From NCBI GenBank assembly GCA_965248805.1, contig CBDFKJ010000004.1, forward strand, positions 136,111 through 200,110: 64,000 bases of DNA, in the 5' to 3' direction. The DNA comes from CBDFKJ01 sp965248805. GTDB taxonomy: Bacteria; Pseudomonadota; Alphaproteobacteria; UBA6615. Of this stretch, positions 8,561 through 18,228 are shown piece after piece; positions within the stretch are counted from its first letter, which is position 1, and each line of letters starts with the position of its first letter. Below the pieces are notes generated by a model. That model did not search any database, was not told where the DNA came from, and was given only the letters and a program-made list of their open reading frames with translations. The translations under genes and the position numbers were made by a program.

Positions 8561-9067
8561 ATGGTGAACCTAGCGGCTAAGCACTTGCGCGCGCTGACAG
8601 CCGCCACTTTTGGCGGCCTCGCGGTCGCCCTCACGCCGGTTGCGGCTGTATCAGGGCCGCTTGAGGACGGACTAGCCGCATACACTCGTGGCGACTACCC
8701 GGCAGCAGTCCTATCCTGGCGGCTGGCGGCTGCGCAGGGCAACGCCGAAGCTCAATACAACCTTGGCAGCCTGTACGCCGACGGCCAGGGTGTCCCACAG
8801 GACTATGCCGAGGCAGTGGTGTGGTGGCGTCTGGCGGCCGATCAGGGCGTCGCCGACGCCCAGTACAACCTGGGCGGTATGTACGCCGAAGGCCAGGGCG
8901 TCTCACAGGACTATGCCGAGGCGGTGGAGTGGTGGCGCTTGGCGGCAGAGCAGGGCTATGCACTGGCCCAGTACAACCTGGGCGTCATGTACGCCAGAGG
9001 CCAGGGCGTCCCGCAGGATTATGCCGAGGCGGAGAAGTGGCACCTACTGGCGGCAGAGCCCCGTTAG
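8561..9067 (+). CDS. Secreted Sel1-repeat protein, truncated by an IS
   Basis: 168 residues. An N-terminal signal peptide (LAVALTPVAAVSG) is followed by about four Sel1-like repeats, each with the pattern A.YNLG.MYA.GQGV.QDYAEA...W. AGGAG at 8547-8551 precedes the ATG. Sel1 solenoids mediate protein contacts, often in the periplasm. The stop lies at the boundary with the IS1182-like copy B, so the C terminus has probably been cut. No continuation is visible beyond the element at 10499. Confidence 0.85.
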   Translation: MVNLAAKHLRALTAATFGGLAVALTPVAAVSGPLEDGLAAYTRGDYPAAVLSWRLAAAQGNAEAQYNLGSLYADGQGVPQDYAEAVVWWRLAADQGVADAQYNLGGMYAEGQGVSQDYAEAVEWWRLAAEQGYALAQYNLGVMYARGQGVPQDYAEAEKWHLLAAEPR

Positions 9068-10453
9068 CAGCCCGTTGAAGAAGACTGAGTTGATGAAGCA
9101 TCGGGCGTGATAACAATGGCGGCGGCGAGACCCGGCGCCGGGGGGTTATTGAGGGCGAGGATAATGATCAGCGATTGTTCCTGTCGCAAGACAAGCAGCA
9201 GGACCGCCAAGCCCTTGGCCGCAGCCTCTCGCGGGGTCCCGGCGCCGATCAACTGGCGCAATAGGACGCCCAGGTTGTGTCCGGCGACGTGGATCAGATA
9301 GCGCTTGCCGACGTTCTCGCGCCCACGCAGCCAAGTGCGGCGCATGCCGCCGCGATCGAGGACCTGGGCGAAGCCCCGCTCGACCACTTCGGCGCGGAGT
9401 TTGAACGCGGCCTTCGCCACGCCCGACAGCAATCGGTTGCGGTTGTTGTAAACGGCCCGCCGAGCGGCGTCGTCGCCGTGCCAGCGCGAGAGCCCCTTGC
9501 CCTTCGGTTCGGCGATGCGGGTCGTCCAGGCGCCGTCGGCAAGGGACTTCAGCACCTCGCGGCCGAAGTAGCCTTTGTCGGTCACCAGCTCCGCCGGTTC
9601 GTCGGCCGTCGGCGCTGCGCCCACAGCCGCCAGCTTGGCCTCGGCTGACGTCAACGTTGTCGGCAGGGTGGTCGTGTCGCCCTGATCGGCCGGATACAGC
9701 TCGGCCGCGATCACCGCCCCGGTGTCGAGGTCGACCGCGTGTTCGGGCTTGTAGGCCAGATGCGTCGTGCCGTCCTTCATCCTGGCGATTTTGGCCTCCG
9801 CGTCGAGACCCAGTCCGCATTGGAGAGTTTCTTGCCCTTGCGCCGCCGATCCATCTGCGCCAAGTCATTCGCCGCGGTCTCGATCCCGCTGTCGGCGGCC
9901 ATGCGCTGCAGCATCTGGCGATAGCTTTCGCCGCTGTCGCGGCGCACGATCGAGCGCAGCGCCGCGTTCGCCTCCATGGTCGAAGCATCGACCCCAATCC
10001 GCTCGCCCTTGACCAGGCCGTGCTCGCCAAGAACGTCCAGCACCCAGGCGAACACTGCCTCATGCACCGCGTGCGGCTGCGGATCGTGCTCAACGACGAG
10101 TGGTCAGGCACACGTGCGCGCGCCTCCAGGCGCAAGAACTCACGCAGCGACAAGCTGTCGGCGCACCGCCACTCCAACGCCCGCTCACTGTCGAGGCCTT
10201 CGAAGTAGCCGACCAGGTGCATCCGGAAGTAACGCCCCGGTGGGATTCCCGGACGTCCGATCCCTGGCGCGTAATAGGGCTCACACAGGTCCTCGGCGAA
10301 CGCATCGAAACCGGCATCGACCAGCACCTCCTGCAGCTGGTCGTAAAACACGTGGCCGGGCGAGCGAGGCATCTCTGCCCAACTGACCATCAAGTCCACC
10401 TGTCGATCCCCTTGTCGTCCCAACGCCACGACGAAGCTCCCGACTCGAACCAT
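9064..10453 (-). pseudogene. IS1182-like transposase, two frameshifts
   Basis: Three frames together give a full transposase parallel to copy A: MVSWAEMPRSPGH to SLREFLRLEARARVPDHSSL, then HEAVFAWVLDVLGEHGLVKG to KKLSNADWVS, then KDGTTHLAYKPEHAVDLDTG to the end. The breaks lie near 10080 and 9803, each repaired by inserting one base. The last codons run into the flanking host bases, as in the IS630 copies. Not functional without correction. Confidence 0.85.
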
Positions 10454-10498
10454 GCCCTCGTCACAGAGTCAGATGGCCGCGACTTTTTCAACGGGCTG
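9068..10498. mobile_element. IS1182-like insertion sequence, copy B, degraded
   Basis: Ends CAGCCCGTTGAAGAAG on the left and, read inward, CAGCCCGTTGAAAAAG on the right, flanked by TTAG and TTAA, a near-perfect four-base target duplication. It is related to copy A at 3273-4726 but clearly diverged, so it came in separately. Its transposase carries two frameshifts. It cuts the Sel1-repeat gene and lies directly upstream of the Maf gene. Confidence 0.82.
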
Positions 10499-10559
10499 TT
10501 AACGGCGCTGGTGCAATTTCATGGGCGCCCGATCCGTGTCGAACCGCCGGACGATCGCA

Positions 10560-12542
10560 ATGAGCATCGAAGTCGCAACTGAAACCGATGAGCTCCACGA
10601 CGAGGAGCGGCTGAAGACCAATCTCGCGGCCCTCAAGACAAGGGCGCCGCATCTTCACGCCCGGCTTTCCGCTCTTCGAAAGGTGCACGCCGAGTTGCTC
10701 ATCGCCGAGGATGGCAGCATCGATCTGGCCCTGATGGGCCAGCGGTTCTACGGCGGCGATGCCGCGGTGCACGCACAGCGCCAGCTCGACACCTTCTTCG
10801 CCAAGCCGCTGCGCAATTACATGAACCGGCCCGATCCGTCGAAGCTGAAAGGCACGGTGGGTGATTTTTGCAAGCGCATGGAGCGGCGCATGGCGGTCGC
10901 GGGGATGGAAACCAAGATGACCGCCAACCCGGACGCGGCGCGGTTTCTGGTCCTGTTCGGCGTCGGCCTCGGTTGTCACGTTGCCGAAGCGATCGAGCGC
11001 AGCGATGCCAAGGTCGTGATCCTGATCGAACCCAACCTGGAAGTATTGCACCATTCCCTTCGGGTCGTTGATTGGGACGATATCTTGCAGCGCGCTGGCG
11101 ATGCGGGCCGCAACCTACACTTCATGGTCGACAGCGATGCGGCCCACATCGCGGCCAATGTGTGCAACATCGTCAGGCGCAATAACCCCGCACTGCTCGA
11201 TGGCACCTATCTGTACATGCACTATCCGTCGAGCATCCTGGCGCAAGCCTACGATATGGTGCGGCGCGATCTCTACCTGACCCTGACCGGCCTCGGCTAC
11301 TTTGAGGATGAGATCATCATGACCGAGAACGCCGCGGCCAATATCGGTCGCGGCGGAGTACGCGTGTTGAGCCAATACCTTCCAAAACGCGAGGAGCCCT
11401 TCTTTGTCGTCGGTTCCGGGCCGTCGGTGGAGAAGGACCTTCCGTTCTTGCGTGCGCACGCCGACCGTGCCGTCATCTGCTCGATCGGGACCAGCCTGCG
11501 GGCGGTGCTCGCCGCCGGCATCCGGCCGGATTTCCATGTCGAGGTGGAAAACACCGAAGACACAGCTGATGCGCTTGCCGCGTCCTGCGAGGGGTTCAAT
11601 CTCGACGGCGTGCGGTTGCTGGGCTCGCTCACCGTCCACCCCCGGGTCGCGGCGACGTTCTTCGAATCCGTCCTGTTCTTCCGTGAGCGCATCAGCACCA
11701 CCAAGCTATTGGGTGGCGGCTTCGAGCCGCTGCGCCCCTCCGGACGCACGGTCGCCAATGCCGCGCTCAGCGGCGCGCTGCGCCTGGGCTTTCGCGAGAT
11801 TTACTTGTTCGGCATCGATATGGGCACCAAGGTCGAAGGCCGGTTCCACGCCGCCGACACGATCTATGAAACCGGTGCGCTCGACGATCCGGGGACGGCG
11901 GCGGAACCGCATCCCGGCAACTTCGGCGGCGAGTCCACGGCTATCAACGCACGTCGCGGCATGCCGGTGCTGAACTGGTCGCGCCACATGTTCGAATCTC
12001 TATTGACGGCCAATCCCAGTATCACCGTCTACAATTGCAGCGACGGCACCCGCATCGCCGGCACCATTCCCAAGGTGTCGCGGGCGGTGGTGCTGCCCGA
12101 GGCGCCGATCGACCGCGAACGCCTGGCGCGCGAGGTTGATGCCGGTCTCACACCTTTCGGCCCGCAATTGGCGGCGCGGCGTTGGTCGCGGTCCGAGCGC
12201 GATGAGGAGGCCCGCGCGATATTCGATCAGGTCATCGGGCTGATCGACGGTGCGGCGAAGTCCCCGGCGCCCGATCCGATATTCGACATCGTGCGGCCCG
12301 ACGCCGATGCGCACCAAGTGACGCTGTCCTACCTGTCGGGCAGCATGATGCTGTTACTCGGCTGCGCGACTTGGTACGAGCGGCACATGGCGGACGACAC
12401 TCAGCGCGCCCGCTATGCGCAGGTGGCGCTGGAGGAAATGGGCGCGTCCGTGCGCGCCCTGCGCGACGGCATGGCGCGACTGTTCGACGCCGTCGATGCT
12501 CAAATCGGTGAGCTGGCGGCAGGCAGCGCCGCCGCCGAATAG
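10560..12542 (+). CDS. Maf-type flagellin glycosyltransferase (DUF115)
   Basis: 660 residues from MSIEVATETDEL. Contains the MAF_flag10/DUF115 core: FVVGSGPSVEKDLPFL, then FHVEVENTEDT, and YLFGIDMGTKVEGRFHA further on. Motility accessory factors transfer nonulosonic acids such as pseudaminic or legionaminic acid onto flagellin Ser/Thr residues in the cytoplasm. The neighbours fit: nonulosonate synthesis genes and flagellin follow. ATG 10560 is used because homologues start near there; an upstream start at 10521 adds 13 residues. The promoter region is compressed to 61 bases by the IS. Confidence 0.88.
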   Translation: MSIEVATETDELHDEERLKTNLAALKTRAPHLHARLSALRKVHAELLIAEDGSIDLALMGQRFYGGDAAVHAQRQLDTFFAKPLRNYMNRPDPSKLKGTVGDFCKRMERRMAVAGMETKMTANPDAARFLVLFGVGLGCHVAEAIERSDAKVVILIEPNLEVLHHSLRVVDWDDILQRAGDAGRNLHFMVDSDAAHIAANVCNIVRRNNPALLDGTYLYMHYPSSILAQAYDMVRRDLYLTLTGLGYFEDEIIMTENAAANIGRGGVRVLSQYLPKREEPFFVVGSGPSVEKDLPFLRAHADRAVICSIGTSLRAVLAAGIRPDFHVEVENTEDTADALAASCEGFNLDGVRLLGSLTVHPRVAATFFESVLFFRERISTTKLLGGGFEPLRPSGRTVANAALSGALRLGFREIYLFGIDMGTKVEGRFHAADTIYETGALDDPGTAAEPHPGNFGGESTAINARRGMPVLNWSRHMFESLLTANPSITVYNCSDGTRIAGTIPKVSRAVVLPEAPIDRERLAREVDAGLTPFGPQLAARRWSRSERDEEARAIFDQVIGLIDGAAKSPAPDPIFDIVRPDADAHQVTLSYLSGSMMLLLGCATWYERHMADDTQRARYAQVALEEMGASVRALRDGMARLFDAVDAQIGELAAGSAAAE

Positions 12543-12675
12543 CCTGCGCCGGGCCTCGGCCTCCACCCAATATTAACCGTAACGGCCGACAATTCCCGAT
12601 GGGTCGATGTCGGTTGCCACCGATGGGCGGTGAGCGGACATCTGCCGAGCACACTAGCCGAATTGGCAGGTAGCG

Positions 12676-13877
12676 ATGGCCGGGCGCGGGACCGCCGTTA
12701 GGCAATCAGACGACAAGGATGCGGCGGCGGCGGCGGCGCGTCGCAAGGGCGTCGCCGCTAGCAACAAGCGGCTGGCGCAGACCCGCATCGTCGTGTGCGA
12801 TGTCGAGCCGTTCTGCGCGCCACCGGCGCACTCGATCCGTGACCTGATCGCGCAGATCGACCGCACCAGCGAAGGCTTGGCCCTGCTCGTGGACGATCGG
12901 CGGCGGCTGGTGGCGACGGTTACCGATGGCGACATTCGCCGCGCCATTCTCGCCGGCGTGGATATCGCGCGGCCCGCTTCGTCATTGTTGACGGCGAACG
13001 TGCGCCGCCTTCATCCGGCCCCGATTACCGCGCCTTGCGGAGGCGATGCGGTACAGCTTCTGCAACTGATGAGCGCCAATGCCGTGCGTCACGTGCCATT
13101 GCTCGACGATGACGGCAGCGTGCGCGAACTGGCTCTGCTCAGCCGTCTTCTGCCGAGTGACGATCTGCCGATGCAGGCGGTCATCATGGCCGGCGGACTC
13201 GGCACGCGGCTGCGGCCCCTGACGCGGAACACGCCGAAACCGATGCTGCCCGTGGGTGATCGGCCCTTGCTGGAGCGAACGATCGAGCGTCTCAGCCATG
13301 CCGGCATCCGCTCGGTCAGTATCACCACCCACTATCTGGCCGAAAAGATCCACGCCCGCATCGGCGATGGCAGCGCCTACGGCATTCGCGTGCGTTATTG
13401 CCATGAGGACGAGCCACTGGGCACGGCCGGCGGACTGCGTCGGTTCGAGGCCGGCGGGACCGAGCCGCTGCTCGTGATCAATGGCGACGTCATGACGACC
13501 GTAAATTTCCGCGCCATGCTCGACTATCACCGCGAGCACGAGGCAGCGCTGACCGTGGGCCTCGCCGGTACTCCATCAAGGTCCCGTACGGTGTCGTCGA
13601 CAGCGGAGGGCCGCTGGTCCGTGCCGTGCGTGAGAAGCCCGAGGTGTCGGTGTTCGTCAATACCGGCATGTATCTGGTCGAGCCCGCCGCTTGCGGCCTG
13701 ATACCGGCCGGCCGCGCCTACGACATGCCCGACTTGATCAACGACCTGGTCGCCGCGGGCCAGGCGGTGGTCAGTTTCCCGATGCACGAACATTGGCTCG
13801 ATATCGGCGAGCGCGCCGATTACGAGCGCGCTCAGTCCGACGTCGGCGCGATCGGCCGCGCCCGAACCGAATGCTAG
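12676..13877 (+). pseudogene. ptmE: CBS-domain nucleotidyltransferase (PtmE-like), frameshifted
   Basis: Two CBS-type repeats (for example LALLVDDRRRLVATVTDGD) precede a sugar-phosphate nucleotidyltransferase domain with AVIMAGGLGTRLRPLTRNTP, LGTAGGLR and LLVINGDV. This fusion is the layout of PtmE, the glucosamine-1-phosphate guanylyltransferase of GDP-sugar legionaminic acid synthesis; the assignment is inference from architecture plus the legB neighbour. A one-base deletion near 13566 shifts the frame. Adding one base restores YSIKVPYGVVDSGGPL and the C-terminal VNTGMYLVEP to HEHWLDIGERADYERA. It ends 4 bases into the convergent legB. Confidence 0.8.
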
Positions 13878-14884
13878 AGCAAGTGTGCGGCGCTGGGGCG
13901 CACATTGCCGGCGGCGATCCGCTCGCGCCACCAGGCGATGGTCCCGGCGATGCCCTCCTCGAGGGTTACGGTCGGTTGCCAGCCGCTAGCCTCGGTGAAG
14001 CGGTCGGCCGAGGCGATCAACTCGTACACCTCCGAGCGCGGCGGCCGAACCCGCGCCGCCTCGCACTCGATCGGCTTTTCGATGCCGGTCTGCTCGCATA
14101 CCAGCGCGACCACGTCAGCGATCGAGACCGCACGGCCAGTGCCCGCGTTGTACGCGGTGGTGACGTCGAGATCGCCGACGCCGGCTTGCATGAACGCGCG
14201 CACCGTGTCGTCAACGTAGTTGAAGTCGCGCGTCGGCGAAAGCGCGCCCAGGCGCAAGGCATTGCAGTTCGGGTCCAGCACCTGGCGAATGATCGATGGA
14301 ATGACCGCGCGCTCGCTTTGCCACGGACCATAGGTGTTGAACGGCCGCAGCGTCACTACCGCCAGGTCGAAGGATCGGGCGTAGGCCTCGGCCATTTTGT
14401 CGGCGCCGATCTTGCTCGCGGCGTAGGGCGACTGGCCCTGGAGCGGATGCGCCTCGGTGATCGGCGTGAACTGCGCCGTGCCGTAGACCTCCGAGGTCGA
14501 GGTATGAACCATGCCCACTACGCCGTTGCGCCGGCATGCGTCCAACACGTTCAGCGTGCCGCTAACATTGACGTCGACGTAGGACTGCGGCGCGACGTAC
14601 GAGTAGGGGATCGCGATCAGTGCCGCCAGATGGAACACCACGTCGTGGCCGGCGACGAGTTCGTTCACGAACGCGGCGTCGCGCACGTCGCCACGGCTGA
14701 TCTCGATCGCCTGGTTGTCGATCTCGTCCAGCCAACCGGCGGTACCGAAGGAATTGTACAGCGCGAGCGCGGTCACTTTCGCGTCGGCGGCGGCCAAGGC
14801 CTCGACCAGGTGCGAGCCGATGAAGCCGTCGGCGCCGGTGACCAGCACCCGGCGTTGTTCGTAGGCGTCGCGGAACGAGACCAT
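13874..14884 (-). CDS. legB: LegB-type NAD-dependent 4,6-dehydratase
   Basis: 336 residues, an extended short-chain dehydrogenase with VTGADGFIGSHL for NAD binding, HTSTSEVYGTA and SPYAASK for the catalytic S/T-YxxxK set, then RPFNTYGPWQS. The ALYNSFGTAGWLDE stretch near the N terminus is characteristic of LegB, which makes the 4-keto-6-deoxy intermediate from GDP-GlcNAc in legionaminic acid synthesis. ATG at 14884. Diverges from the legC stub at 14925. It is the only intact legionaminic acid gene in the window. Confidence 0.87.
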   Translation of the reverse strand: MVSFRDAYEQRRVLVTGADGFIGSHLVEALAAADAKVTALALYNSFGTAGWLDEIDNQAIEISRGDVRDAAFVNELVAGHDVVFHLAALIAIPYSYVAPQSYVDVNVSGTLNVLDACRRNGVVGMVHTSTSEVYGTAQFTPITEAHPLQGQSPYAASKIGADKMAEAYARSFDLAVVTLRPFNTYGPWQSERAVIPSIIRQVLDPNCNALRLGALSPTRDFNYVDDTVRAFMQAGVGDLDVTTAYNAGTGRAVSIADVVALVCEQTGIEKPIECEAARVRPPRSEVYELIASADRFTEASGWQPTVTLEEGIAGTIAWWRERIAAGNVRPSAAHLL

Positions 14885-14924
14885 GCGCGACTCTAGTCAC
14901 ACGGCCGTAAGGAGATCGTTAACC

Positions 14925-15069
14925 ATGCCGGCGTCGGCACCGATTGCGCTATGCGAGCCGCATATCGGCGGCAATGCCTGGCGCTACGTGAAGGAATGCC
15001 TGGACAGCGGCTGGGTATCGTCGGTGAGCCGCTTCGTCGAGAGGTTCGAAAGTGAGTTCGCCGAGCGTC
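14925..15069 (+). pseudogene. legC: LegC-type aminotransferase, N-terminal stub
   Basis: About 48 residues: IALCEPHIGGNAWRYVKE, CLDSGWVSSVSRFVERF and ESEFAER match the start of LegC-family DegT/DnrJ/EryC1 aminotransferases, which are PLP enzymes that aminate the 4-keto sugar made by LegB. AAGGAG at 14909-14914 precedes the ATG. After about 15069 the sequence is the opposite strand of a legI N terminus. The PLP lysine domain is entirely missing. Confidence 0.82.
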
Positions 15070-15213
15070 GGCGCCGGCCTCGGCGGCGGCGTCGATCAGG
15101 CGCCCCGCCATCTCCACATCGCCGTTGTGATTGACGCCGGCCTCGGCGATGACGAAGCAGCGGCCATCGCCGATGCGCTCAGTGCCGATGGCGAAGGGCT
15201 CAGGCACTGGCAT
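15065..15213 (-). pseudogene. legI: LegI/NeuB-type nonulosonate synthase, N-terminal stub
   Basis: About 49 residues from MPVPEPFAIGTERIG, containing CFVIAEAGVNHNGDVEMA and AAAEAGAD, the conserved opening of the NeuB/LegI/PseI family, which condenses PEP with a 6-carbon sugar. Sequence stops matching at about 15066, where the legC stub begins on the other strand. The start ATG overlaps the end of the OGT-like gene by 14 bases, suggesting an operon flagellin side to legI. Confidence 0.83.
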
Positions 15214-17160
15214 GGTCTGCCGATCCGCACCACTGGCGCCACAGCGTGCGATAGGCGTCCTCAAGCGCTCGGCAAAGATCCGCGCGGTCGACCAGGGGCG
15301 GCCGGCCGACGTCTTGGCGTAGCGAACTGCGGATTGACTGCAGCGCGGCCACATCACCGGCGTGGCCGCGGACTGGGTGTAGGCTATTTCCGTTGTGGTG
15401 ATCCATTCCGGGCGGCCCAAGGCGCCGAGCAGGCTCGCGCCCATGCATGCGCCCGGTCCGTCACCGGCAAGCGTGAGCACCGGCACGCCCATCCACAGCG
15501 CCCTGCAGGTTTCAATTGTGCCGTTCAGCGGCACGGTGTCGAGCGCAACGTCGATATGCTGATAGAACTCGAACCTGGTGCGGAAGTTGTCCTCCGGATT
15601 GATGACGTCGACCCGGTCGCGCACGCCCATGTGGGCGAAGTAGTCGAGCGTACGGTCGATGCACGCCTGGTCCAGCCCGCGTGCGTTGCACAACAGCAGC
15701 CTTGCGCCCGGCGCCGCACGCAGGATGCGGCCGTACAGGCGCGCCAGTCGTGGATCGACCAGGCTCAGGTCCAATTGGGCGCCAAACGTCGCGTGTCCGA
15801 CGCTCAGAGCCGGCGCTGGCTCGATCTCCGGAACGACCGCCGGCGGGTGAAACACAATCGGCGGGCGCGACAGCTTCAAGACGCCATCGTCGTTACCGGC
15901 GGGGCTCATGCGTTCGTCGCACATGACGTGATCAAGGCTGGCGCTGCTATTTCCGAGCGGATGGCCGAGCCAGCCCAGTGCAATCGGCGCCGGCCGCCGC
16001 GCAAGCATCAGCGGCCGGCCGCTGGCGCCGTGGCCGACCAGATCGACCACAACGTCGATGTCGTCGCCGCGCAGGATTTGCCACGCCGTCTCGTCGTCGA
16101 CGCCCGCGATGTCGGTCCAGCGGTATGCGGCGCGGATCAGGCGTTCGGTTGCGGTGTCCGTGCGGCGTCCCTCGACATAGCAAAATGCGCGCACCGCGCC
16201 ACGGCGATGGCCCTGCAGGACCGGTTCCAGCGCGGTGAGGGCGTCGCTGTCGAACTGCGTGCCGCAGATGTAGCCGACATTCAGCGGACGCTCCGGATCG
16301 CGATCCTTGGTTGCGGCGGGAGCACGGGCCTCGAACGCGGTGGCGAAGCGTTCATGCCAGTCGGCGTACGCCGCGGTGACTATGGCCGGGTCGCGGCTCG
16401 GGTCGCGCTGCATGTCAGCCAGCCGAAGCGATGCCGACGTTGCGTCATCGGGCGCGCGTTCGGTGGCTTCAGCATGACAAACGTCCGATTCGGCATATCG
16501 GCCGGCTTGCGCGAGGGATTGCGCTAGCAGGCTGAGATCGCGCGCGCACGCATCGTCGCTGTGCAGCACCGCCTGTCGTGCGGCGATGGCACGCTCCATC
16601 TTTCCGGTGCGGCCGCAGGCGCGGGCCATGATGCGCAGCGTCTCGACGTCGCCTGGCGTCAGGTCGAGTTGCGCGGCGCAGGCGCTGATCGCCTCTTCGT
16701 CTGCGCCGGCGGCCAGGTGTTGCGCCGCGCGGGCGCGATAGAGATCCGAGCGGCCACGGTTCAAATTGCCGAAGAATGTGCCGAAGCGTTCGGGAAGCAG
16801 GCCCTCGCAGCCGCCATGCGGTGGCAACGTGGTCGCGAGCTTTGCATAGAACAGGCCGTCGGCGACCTGCCCGACGCGGGCGTACAAGCCGGCCAGTGCC
16901 TCGGCGAACTCCTGCACGTCCGGCGCCAGTGCGTGCGCGCGTTCCAACAGTCGGGCCGCGTTCGCCGGTGACTCGAGCTCCAGACTGACCAGTCCCAGGA
17001 CATAGTATGCCTCGGCGCAGGTGCCGTCGCTCTTCAGCAGGCCTTCGCACGCAACAATCGCCTCGTCGTGCCGCTCGTCGTCGAGTGCACGAACGGCATC
17101 GGCGATCAGTCTGGATGCGTCGTGCGCTTGCGGGGCGTATGCGATTGTTGGCGCCGACAG
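15200..17160 (-). pseudogene. OGT/SPINDLY-like TPR glycosyltransferase with late frameshift
   Basis: The N-terminal half is TPR-like helices (for example EAYYVLGLVSLELESPANAA). The C-terminal half matches O-linked GlcNAc transferase catalytic domains: PLNVGYICG, PIALGWLGHPLGNSS, then LNGTIETCRALWMGVPVLTL. Such proteins glycosylate Ser/Thr, and the position between flagellin and legI suggests flagellin. One missing base near 15372 breaks the last 60 residues; the continuation ends SADHASA at 15200. No ATG, GTG or TTG lies at the natural N terminus. CTG at 17160, nine bases after a GGAG, is the best candidate. The function may survive if the shift is a sequence error. Confidence 0.75.
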
Positions 17161-17330
17161 CGGAATTCACTCCGTCTGGTTGCACGTGGGGTCGAAGTGC
17201 GGGCGCGGTGCGCCCAAACCCGTGTGCAGACTGCGCCTTAATGGCTGATTAATTGGTTAACGGCGGCCCGGCACGATCGCGCCGGACTGACCCAAAACGG
17301 CTCCCTTGGTACCGATGGCGGTTTCGCGCG

Positions 17331-18152
17331 CTAGTTGAACAGCTGCAACACCGACTGTTCGCTCTGGCCGGCGAAGGCCAGCGCCTGGATGCCGAGCTGT
17401 TGCCGCACCTGCAAGGCCACCAGATTGGCGCCTTCCTCGTTGATGTCGGCCAACGTCAGCTTGCCGGCGCCTTCCTCCAGGGTGTTGACATATTCGGAGG
17501 TGAAGGCAAGGCGGGTCTGTAACAGTGCGACGTTGGAGCCCAACGCCTGGGCCTTGCCGCGTAGCGTTTCGATCGCCGACTCGATCTCGTTGAGCGAGGC
17601 GATGATGTTGGTGCCCACACTGAAACTGGCGGCGGACGAAATCGACAGTCCGGTGGTGGCGACGCGCAGATCGACCGATGCGATGTCCAGTACGCTGGTG
17701 GTATCGTTGCTGAACGATATCGACAGGGTCGTACCGGTGCCGTCGATCAGATTGAGGCCCTGGTAGTTGGCGTCGTTGGTCAGATTGTCGGCCTGCGTCC
17801 TGAGCTCGTTGAACTGGCCGACCAGCTCCGTCAGCTCGTTGCCGCTCGCCGTGCGGGCACTGATCGCAATACCCTTCATCTGCTGGACCAGATTGTCGAC
17901 CGCATCGATCGCTTCCAGCGCGACCGTAACCGAGCTGATCGACTGGTCGATGCCTTGCTTTTTTTCGTTGAGGTCGGAGCCGGTATCGGCGAGCGACTTG
18001 GCCTCGAAGAAGGCGCGGGCATCGTCCAGCGAGCTGGACACCCGCAGGCCCGTCGATAGTCGGTTCTGGGTTCGCTCGATCAGGTCCCGCGTGTCTTGCA
18101 GCGACAATAGGTTCGAGCGCACGGCGGCGGATAGTGCGATATCGGTGGCCAT
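17331..18152 (-). CDS. Flagellin
   Basis: 273 residues, short as in many alphaproteobacterial flagellins. The N terminus (LSAAVRSNLLSLQDTRDLIE, then TQNRLSTGLRVSSSLDDA) and C terminus (NVALLQTRLAFTSEYVNTLE, then LTLADINEEGANLVALQVRQ) form the conserved D0/D1 coiled coil; the variable centre is small and Ser/Thr-rich, a likely glycosylation surface. GGAG precedes ATG at 18152. A near-perfect sigma-54 promoter lies 62 bases upstream of the start. Exported by the flagellar type III system. Confidence 0.95.
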   Translation of the reverse strand: MATDIALSAAVRSNLLSLQDTRDLIERTQNRLSTGLRVSSSLDDARAFFEAKSLADTGSDLNEKKQGIDQSISSVTVALEAIDAVDNLVQQMKGIAISARTASGNELTELVGQFNELRTQADNLTNDANYQGLNLIDGTGTTLSISFSNDTTSVLDIASVDLRVATTGLSISSAASFSVGTNIIASLNEIESAIETLRGKAQALGSNVALLQTRLAFTSEYVNTLEEGAGKLTLADINEEGANLVALQVRQQLGIQALAFAGQSEQSVLQLFN

Positions 18153-18213
18153 CGGTGTGTCTCCGTTTTGGATGTGGACGACGCATCGCCCGTTAGCTTC
18201 CGCGCGCTCCCAC

Positions 18214-18228
18214 GCAACCGCCGTGCCA
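18214..18228 (-). promoter_or_regulatory. Sigma-54 (-24/-12) promoter of the flagellin gene
   Basis: On the minus strand the sequence reads TGGCACG, four bases, TTGC, matching the sigma-54 consensus at every core position with correct spacing. Transcription would start near 18202, leaving a leader of about 50 bases before the flagellin ATG. Late flagellar genes in several alphaproteobacteria are sigma-54 dependent, so position and class agree. The rest of the 18153-18476 gap shows no gene; an enhancer for the activator presumably lies above 18228 but I cannot identify it. Confidence 0.8.

Noticed and set aside
13691..14896. 401-codon plus-strand open frame across legB
   Set aside because: Its second half is the reverse strand of LegB, which has all dehydratase motifs; the first codons are another frame of ptmE.
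15052..16527. 491-codon plus-strand open frame antisense to the OGT-like gene
   Set aside because: The minus strand has clear glycosyltransferase motifs; the plus frame is low-complexity and is an open shadow caused by high GC.
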